Part shown: one piece after another, positions 58,778 through 64,000 of the stretch
How positions within the stretch are numbered: the first letter of the stretch is position 1
How the letters are laid out: each line of letters opens with the position of its first letter
Assembly (NCBI GenBank): GCA_038144195.1
Contig: JAYQNH010000002.1
Span: 1,116,001-1,180,000 of the forward strand
Direction of reading: 5' to 3'
From: VMDJ01 sp038144195
GTDB taxonomy: Bacteria; Pseudomonadota; Gammaproteobacteria; Chromatiales; Chromatiaceae
DNA: 64,000 bases
The notes under the pieces: model-generated
The model's database searches: none
What the model was told of the DNA's origin: nothing
Seen by the model: only the letters and a program-made list of their open reading frames with translations
Made by a program: the position numbers and the translations under genes

Positions 58778-58812
58778 AAAAAAGGCCCGCTGGCGAACCA
58801 AGCGAGCCTTTT
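58778..58812 (-). terminator. Intrinsic terminator downstream of the Urate_ox_N-like gene
   Basis: AAAAGGCCCGCTGG (from 58780) pairs with CCAAGCGAGCCTTTT (to 58812) with one mismatch and a bulged A, loop CGAA. On the minus strand it ends in a T-run. It lies 16 bases after the membrane-protein gene and before the argD leader. Confidence 0.85.
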
Positions 58813-58827
58813 GGGCTGGCAATCAGC

Positions 58828-59436
58828 TTAGAAAGGCAACATGCCGCCGTGACCATGACCCACCATGCTTGCAAGCATTGGGATAGACAAAATGGTGTTG
58901 ATGCGTGAAGCGTATAGTGCAACCACTTTTGCTTTAGCGATCTCTTCTGGAGATGCTGGTGTGCTAGCAAGACCCAGGATTTTCTTCTGGTTAGGCCAAA
59001 TGAAGACCCAAACGTTGAATGCCATGATGGTACCTAACCATGCGCCAATACCGATTACCTGCATGTTGCCACTTAGGGTAAAGGCATCAACGATTGCTTG
59101 AGCATGACCGCCGTCACCACCAAGGTAGCCAAGAGCGCCAACACCTGTTACCCAAGTAGCAACTGCTGCCCAACGGAAGTAAAGCAATGCGCGAGGAGCA
59201 ACATACTTATTAATAGCCGCCGGACCAGGTTCTTTGTCAGCTAGTGCTGCGCCTACCGCAGGAACCTGTACAAAGTTGAAGTAGTACAACAAACCAATCC
59301 AGGTGATACCAACGATCACGTGTAACCAAACGGTAGTGCTCCAAGCATTACCTGTTGCGCCAGTCGCGAGGGTAATAAGGACTGCAAGGATGACGCCAAC
59401 AATGGCTGACTTCCAAGGTGACAATAATGGATTCAT
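58828..59436 (-). CDS. Integral membrane protein, Urate_ox_N / PuuD-like
   Basis: 202 residues, intact. About five membrane segments: residues 10-28, 32-54 (WLHVIVGITWIGLLYYFNF), 88-108, 130-155 and a weaker final one. The WLHVIVGITWIGLLYYFNFV segment and the RALLYFRWAAVATWV segment with their His and Trp residues resemble the membrane half of PuuD (urate oxidase, cytochrome type), but the C-terminal cytochrome c half of PuuD is absent. No purine genes are nearby. Function unknown. GGAGAG precedes the ATG. Confidence 0.6.
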   Translation of the reverse strand: MNPLLSPWKSAIVGVILAVLITLATGATGNAWSTTVWLHVIVGITWIGLLYYFNFVQVPAVGAALADKEPGPAAINKYVAPRALLYFRWAAVATWVTGVGALGYLGGDGGHAQAIVDAFTLSGNMQVIGIGAWLGTIMAFNVWVFIWPNQKKILGLASTPASPEEIAKAKVVALYASRINTILSIPMLASMVGHGHGGMLPF

Positions 59437-59590
59437 GGGTTCTCTCCGAGTATTCCAATGTTTTTATAGTGTGCGGAAGTGTAGAGATAAAGGTTGGCCT
59501 TATCAATTGTTGCGACTGAGGTTTTTGTTACTGAATACTGCGATTGAATCGGCGAGAATGGCTTTCTTATTTTTTAGTTGAGACCCCCTA

Positions 59591-61362
59591 ATGTGCGGTA
59601 TTTGCGGTGAAATTCGTTTTCGAGCGTTGGTAGACCCTAAATTGGCAGTCGATAAGATGCTGCCTTTGCTTGAGCGTCGTGGTCCGGATGCTGGGGGTGC
59701 TTGGGCGAATGACGGTGTGGCATTGGGTCACCGACGCCTTTCCATTATCGATCTCTCGACAGCTTCTGCTCAGCCGATGTTGGATGTTGAGCTCAGCTTG
59801 GTTTTCAACGGTGCCATCTATAACTACCGTGAGTTGCGCGCTCAGCTAATTGAATTTGGTCATCATTTACATCGGATGGTGATACCGAGGTCATTCTCAA
59901 AGCCTATCGTCAATGGGGTGAAGACTGTCCTCGCTATTTACATGGCATGTTTGCCTTTGCGATTTGGGATGCGAATAAGCAGCAGCTTTTTGCTGCACGT
60001 GATCGGTTTGGCATCAAACCATTTTATTTTTCCATGCTCAGCGATGGGTTTCGTTTCGCGTCGAATACCCAAGCGCTTCTAGCTGCTGGTGAAATTGATA
60101 AAAGTCTCGATGCTGAAGCATTGCACTTTCAGTACACCTTGCATGCAGTCATTCCAGCGCCTCGAACAGTACTCAAGAGTATTCGGAAGCTAGATCCAGC
60201 TCACAGCATGGTCGTGACAGCGGATGGCAAGGTTCGCCAAAAGCGTTACTGGGAGCTCGATGCAACACGTGAGGCAGAGTCATATTCAGATCAAGAGTGG
60301 ATAGAGCGTGTACGCGAACAGCTTGTGTCTGCTGTGCGTAAACGCAACGATGTTGCTGATGTGCCCGTCGGTGTATTGCTCTCAGGTGGTTTGGATTCAA
60401 GCTTGCTCGTGGCATTACTGGCTGAAATTGGCGTGCAAAATTTTCATACCTTCTCGGTAGGCTTTGAGGACCAGCCCGAAGAGAAAGGCAGTGAGTTTGA
60501 ATATTCCGATTTAGTTGTCGATCGCTACCAACCGATTCATCACAAATTTTTAGTGCCGAATGAAGATGTCTTAAAGCGATTGCCAGAGGCTGTTGATGCG
60601 ATGGCTGAGCCGATGTTTGGCCAAGATGCTGTAGCTTTTTATCTGCTGTCTGAACAAGTAAGTCAACACATCAAGGTGGTGCAGTCAGGACAGGGTGCGG
60701 ATGAAGTGTTTGGGGGCTATTATTGGTACCCGCGGATGCGCGCGGAAACCGAAGGGTCACGTCTAGAACGTTTCAGAAAACATTATTTCGATCGCGATCA
60801 TGCTGAGATGGCTAGGATGATGACATCGGCCTATCAGGTGGGGGATGTAACGGGCGATTACATTGCCGATCGCTTGCATGATGGATTAAGCGATGAGTTT
60901 ATCGATGCTATTTTGAAACTCGATACAACCACCTTGATTGTTGATGACCCGGTGAAACGCGTCGACAACATGACGATGGCGTGGGGTTTGGAGGCACGGG
61001 TGCCTTTCTTGGACCATCAGCTTGTCGAAGTTGCAGCGCGATGTCCTGCGGATCTCAAATTACGAGAGCCTAAATATCTGTTGAAAGCGATCTCTCGCGG
61101 GATTGTTCCGGATGCGGTGATTGATCGACCTAAGGGTTATTTCCCGATGCCGGCACTTAAGTATGTGCGCGGGGATTTTCTCGAATTTATGCGTGATATC
61201 TTGAATTCACAGGCTTGTCGGGAGCGAGGTGTTTTTCAGCGCGATTACATCGATATGTTGCTTGATGCGCCAGAGATGCACCACACGCGCATCATGGGCA
61301 GCAAGTTGTGGCACCTGGCATTGCTTGAGTTTTGGCTGCAACGAAATGTCGATGCCGCCTAA
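59591..61362 (+). CDS. Asparagine synthase-type amidotransferase, NAGGN synthesis type (one frameshift)
   Basis: Class II glutamine amidotransferase domain with catalytic Cys2 (MCGICGE), RRGPDAGG and NGAIYNYRELR, followed by an Asn-synthase ATP domain (PVGVLLSGGLDSSLL near residue 258). The details (AEPMFGQDAVAFYLLS, QSGQGADEVFGGY, YFPMPALKYVRGDFLEFMRD) fit the subfamily that makes the osmolyte N-acetylglutaminylglutamine amide more than AsnB. One T missing from the T-run near 59868 breaks GHHFTSDGDTEVILKAY. About 590 residues. The acetyltransferase and peptidase usually found beside it are not adjacent. Confidence 0.75.
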
Positions 61363-61472
61363 ACCAATACGCGAATAAGGTTTTCCTTATCTGCAGACTT
61401 CACTAGACTGCACCCTTGAAAAACTTGTCAGTGACACCATCTGATAGAGTATCGAATTAATGAGGTATCGCT

Positions 61473-61805
61473 ATGGACGTTCTTGATCGCATCAAAGAAC
61501 AGGTCGAATCAAACCCTGTCATCATTTATATGAAAGGCACCCCGCAGTTTCCACAGTGTGGTTTCTCATCACGCACAGCTGCTGCATTACAAGATTGTGG
61601 TCAGAAGTTCGCGTATGTAAACGTGCTGTCAGATCCTGAGATCTTTGAGAATTTGCCACGCTTTGCTGATTGGCCTACCTTCCCGCAAGTTTATGTCGAT
61701 GGTGAGTTGATTGGTGGTTGTGATATCACCTTGGAAATGCACGCCAGTGGCGATCTTAAGAAAGCGGTTGATGAAGCTGCGGCTAAATGGCCAGCTGAAG
61801 ACTGA
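61473..61805 (+). CDS. grxD: Monothiol glutaredoxin Grx4
   Basis: Binds and passes 2Fe-2S clusters. 110 residues, intact. The monothiol active site CGFS is at residues 28-31 (FPQCGFSSRTA), with the family's KGTPQFP, WPTFPQVYV and GGCDI segments that bind glutathione. Stand-alone gene with its own terminator. Confidence 0.96.
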   Translation: MDVLDRIKEQVESNPVIIYMKGTPQFPQCGFSSRTAAALQDCGQKFAYVNVLSDPEIFENLPRFADWPTFPQVYVDGELIGGCDITLEMHASGDLKKAVDEAAAKWPAED

Positions 61806-61821
61806 TTTTTTCAGTTTATAG

Positions 61822-61845
61822 AACCGGGCTAAGCCCGGTTTTTTT
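61822..61845. terminator. Intrinsic terminator after grxD
   Basis: AACCGGG (61822-61828), loop CTAAG, CCCGGTT, then a run of seven T. The stop codon of the convergent rnt gene lies at its edge. Confidence 0.95.
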
Positions 61846-62500
61846 ATGCCTCGGCCTCAATATTTTTTAGCCAAGGTGTTGGGGCGCCAAGTTCTGTCCA
61901 CTGATTCATAATGAGGCAGAAAAGCTCGGCTGTTTTTTCCGTGTCGTAGAGTGCGCCATGTGCCTGATTACCGTCCCAATCCATACCTGCCGTCATGGCT
62001 GTTTTTGCTAGAACGGTTTGTCCATAGGCCATTGCAGACAAGGTAACGGTGTCGAGTGTGCTGAAAGGATGGAAGGGATTTCGCTTATATCTCAGGCGCT
62101 CAACCGCAGCATTGATAAAGGCAAGATCAAAAAAGGCATTATGCCCCACCAAAATGGCTCGCTTACAGCCAGAGGCTTTCACGGCAGAACGGATCGGAGT
62201 GAATAAATCGACGATGGCTTGTTTTTCTTCGACGGCTCCACGGAGCGGATTGGTTGGATCGATACCATTGAATGAAAGCGCGGCCTCGTCGAGGTTTGCG
62301 CCCTCGAACGGCAAAATATGCTGATGAAAGGTTTCGGCTGGGTACAGATAACCTTTGTCATCAAGTCTTAGGGTAACGGCCGCTACCTCAAGGAGAGCGT
62401 CAGTTTTGGCCTCAAAACCGGCGGTTTCGACATCCACAACAACGGGTAGGTAGCCCCTAAAGCGTTGGGAAATGGCAGGATTGTAGAGAGAATCATTCAT
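61844..62500 (-). CDS. rnt: Ribonuclease T
   Basis: DEDD 3'-5' exoribonuclease that trims tRNA and other stable RNA. 218 residues, intact. Exo motifs: VDVETAGF near residue 22 (D and E), VGHNAFFDLAF near residue 120, and HGALYDTEKTA near residue 180 with the general-base histidine. Adjacent convergent grxD is the same neighbour as in E. coli and pseudomonads. Confidence 0.95.
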   Translation of the reverse strand: MNDSLYNPAISQRFRGYLPVVVDVETAGFEAKTDALLEVAAVTLRLDDKGYLYPAETFHQHILPFEGANLDEAALSFNGIDPTNPLRGAVEEKQAIVDLFTPIRSAVKASGCKRAILVGHNAFFDLAFINAAVERLRYKRNPFHPFSTLDTVTLSAMAYGQTVLAKTAMTAGMDWDGNQAHGALYDTEKTAELFCLIMNQWTELGAPTPWLKNIEAEA

Positions 62501-62563
62501 CCCGCGAAGGATAAAGGATAGCTAGACAATTCGCGAAATTTTGAATGATTCAGAGGTTTATTC

Positions 62564-62572
62564 TGGTAGAAT
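62564..62572 (+). promoter_or_regulatory. Possible extended -10 promoter for mlaA
   Basis: TGG-TAGAAT: a TG one base before a five-of-six match to TATAAT. TTGAAT at 62541-62546 is 20 bases upstream, so the -35 contact is probably weak. Would give a leader of about 48 bases. Confidence 0.4.
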
Positions 62573-62627
62573 TGCGAACTTTTGCGTTGGGTGGGCAGCA
62601 GCTAACAAACTATGATTAGTTGATATT

Positions 62628-63326
62628 ATGAACACGAAGTTTTTGATAAGTTCAGTCTTGGGTTTGTCTCTGTTGGTTACCGGTTGTGCATCGATTGATC
62701 CAGAGTTTGCTGATCCACGTGACCCTTATGAGAGCTATAACCGCTCTATGTATGCCTTTAACGACGCCTTGGATTCAGCGATTTTGAAGCCAATTGGTAA
62801 GGGTTATAACGCTGTTGTGCCTGCGCCAGTAAATCGCGGAATAACTAACTTTTTCAATAATTTAGAGGATTTAACCTCTGCGGTTAACAACCTCCTTCAG
62901 TTGAAAGTTAATCGTGCATTTAACGATGTTAGTCGTGTAGCCGTTAACAGTACCATTGGTATTTTGGGCTTCATGGACGTGGCAGGTAACATGGATTTCC
63001 CGCGTACGGATGAAGATTTCGGTCAAACCCTGGGTGCTTGGGGTGCCGAGTCTGGCCCTTACATTGTTTTGCCGTTACTGGGTCCGTCCTCGAGTCGTGA
63101 TGCAGTTGGTACGGTTGTTGACTGGTTTATCGATCCAACAGACTACATTCAAGATGATGAAACGCGTCTGATCATGCGTGCGACCAAGGTTGTAGATAAA
63201 CGAGCTGATTTGCTAACCGCGAGCAATGTCGTAGAACAAGCAGCCATTGATCCTTATGCATTTGTTCGAGATGCCTACCTGCAACGTCGTCAAAACCTGG
63301 TATTCGACGGTAATCCACCGGAATAA
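62628..63326 (+). CDS. mlaA: Outer-membrane lipoprotein MlaA (VacJ)
   Basis: Removes misplaced phospholipids from the outer leaflet of the outer membrane and hands them to MlaC. 232 residues, intact. Lipobox VTGC (cysteine 20). MlaA motifs DPYESYNRSMYAFND, PVNRGITNFFNNL, and DFGQTLGAWG, GPYIVLPLLGPSS are all present. The mlaFEDCB partners are not in the window, the usual situation for mlaA. Confidence 0.95.
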   Translation: MNTKFLISSVLGLSLLVTGCASIDPEFADPRDPYESYNRSMYAFNDALDSAILKPIGKGYNAVVPAPVNRGITNFFNNLEDLTSAVNNLLQLKVNRAFNDVSRVAVNSTIGILGFMDVAGNMDFPRTDEDFGQTLGAWGAESGPYIVLPLLGPSSSRDAVGTVVDWFIDPTDYIQDDETRLIMRATKVVDKRADLLTASNVVEQAAIDPYAFVRDAYLQRRQNLVFDGNPPE

Positions 63327-63343
63327 CGGTTAACAGCTTTAGA

Positions 63344-63366
63344 AGCCCGCTTAAGGCGGGCTTTTT
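63344..63366 (+). terminator. Intrinsic terminator of mlaA
   Basis: AGCCCGC (63344-63350), five-base loop, GCGGGCT (63356-63362), then TTTT. The following 238 bases up to aceE are AT-rich with no recognised gene; they contain TATAGT at 63448-63453 but no convincing -35. Confidence 0.9.
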
Positions 63367-63604
63367 GTGCCTTAAATTATCTAACTATTGATTTAAAATT
63401 TATTTAGGTTCTGACTTGTCTAGGGTTAAGTCAAAATTGGCTATTTTTATAGTACGATTGTCTGATATTTAATAGTTATTAAGTTATTGTTTTTATATAT
63501 ATTTAAAATTAAGTTGGCAAAGTGCTGATTTTTTTTTGCTTAACTTGCCGCCATTAAAGCGCCGCAAGCGCGTTGACTCACTGTAAACATGGCGGATTAC
63601 ACTC

Positions 63605-64000
63605 ATGGCAGACAGACCGGATACAGATCCACAAGAAACAAAAGAATGGCTCGACGCTTTAGAAGCAGTTCTCGAGTTCGAGGGCGTTGATCGAGCGCAC
63701 TATCTAATCGATAAAATGATCGACAAGGCTCGCCGCTCGGGTGTGTCGGTCCCTTACAACGCTCACACGGCGTATTTGAATACCATCCCGTTGACTAAAC
63801 AGGAGCCTTATCCTGGTGATCAGGCGTTGGAAAGTCGTATTCGTTCGTTCATTCGTTGGAATGCGATGGCGATGGTGGTGCATGCAAACCGTAAGTCGAC
63901 AGAACTTGGTGGTCACATTGCCAGTTTCGCTTCAGCAGCGACCTTGTTTGACGTGGGTTTCAATCATTTCTTCCGTGCGACCAATGATTCGCAGGAAGGG
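63605..64000 (+). CDS. aceE: Pyruvate dehydrogenase E1 component AceE, N-terminal part
   Basis: 132 codons, open to the window edge. The protein opens MADRPDTDPQETKEWLDAL and continues with SVPYNAHTAYLNTIP, RIRSFIRWNAMAMVV and GGHIASFASAATLFDVGFNH, which match the start of homodimeric pyruvate dehydrogenase E1 (thiamine diphosphate enzyme, acetyl-CoA supply). ATG 63605 has GGCGGA at 63591-63596. Another ATG at 63589 is in a frame that does not encode AceE. No pdhR gene precedes it, unlike in E. coli. Confidence 0.95.
   Translation, partial: MADRPDTDPQETKEWLDALEAVLEFEGVDRAHYLIDKMIDKARRSGVSVPYNAHTAYLNTIPLTKQEPYPGDQALESRIRSFIRWNAMAMVVHANRKSTELGGHIASFASAATLFDVGFNHFFRATNDSQEG

Noticed and set aside
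63589..63604. An earlier ATG for aceE
   Set aside because: It is in a different frame that lacks AceE sequence; ATG 63605 gives the family N-terminus.
1..64000. CRISPR arrays, tRNA or rRNA genes, insertion sequences, prophage or toxin-antitoxin genes
   Set aside because: I looked for direct repeats, cloverleaf-type sequences, transposase and integrase motifs and found none I could support.

Overview
The window reads as a chromosomal segment of a gammaproteobacterium with a moderate base composition (G+C judged by eye at a little under 50 percent). The evidence is the gene content and order: mur/fts division cluster followed by lpxC, a DciA-type gene, an M23 peptidase, secA and argJ; the bamD-rluD-pgeF-clpB block; rppH-ptsP; the rsxABCDGE-nth operon; and zapD, yacG, mlaA, RNase T and a TIGR04211-type SH3 protein. 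I cannot name a genus. Nearly all of it is core genome. I saw no prophage, insertion sequence, CRISPR array, tRNA or rRNA.

Layout. 1-16.9 kb: end of ftsI, then murE-murF-mraY-murD-ftsW-murG-murC-murB-ddl-ftsQ-ftsA-ftsZ, one tightly overlapping plus-strand unit for peptidoglycan precursor synthesis and septation, then lpxC (lipid A), dciA (helicase loading) and an M23 endopeptidase-like protein. 16.9-23.5 kb: secA, argJ, a Nudix/ThiE-like fusion, and the minus-strand group coaE-zapD-yacG. At 23.6 kb a pilD gene is cut off and is followed at once by sucCD. 24-28 kb: sucC, sucD, nadE, glnB. 28-34.4 kb: bamD, rluD, pgeF, an ACT-domain regulator, a deformylase and clpB, which has a textbook heat-shock promoter. 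34.4-37.6 kb: a secreted Asn/Gly/Trp-rich repeat protein and a BtuCD/FecCD-type importer with a HAD phosphatase. 37.7-44.8 kb: rppH, ptsP, a YgiQ-type radical SAM protein and a cold-shock-type DEAD-box helicase. 44.8-50.9 kb: DUF1841, nth and rsxE-G-D-C-B-A. 51-58.6 kb: a short FimV-like protein, metG, mrp/apbC, an SH3 protein, argF and argD. 58.8-64 kb: a membrane protein, an NAGGN-type amidotransferase, grxD, rnt, mlaA and the start of aceE.

The most pervasive oddity is that more than 20 genes, most of them essential (murF, mraY, murD, ftsW, murG, murC, secA, metG, coaE and others), carry single-base frameshifts. Conserved protein sequence continues in another frame within a few bases, often at a short homopolymer, and several repairs restore canonical ATGA stop/start overlaps. 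I read these as sequence errors from an indel-prone, incompletely polished assembly, not as pseudogenes, and annotate each gene across its full span. Features marked as frameshifted should be translated with the indicated correction.

I did not find a clearly undescribed multi-gene system. The best leads are (1) the apparent excision of a type IV pilus cluster between coaE and sucC, leaving a 57-codon pilD stub, together with a FimV-like protein that lacks the usual long C-terminal region; (2) the secreted MPW-repeat protein at 34.5-35.0 kb; (3) leader structures upstream of argD and deaD; and (4) an orphan NAGGN-type amidotransferase.
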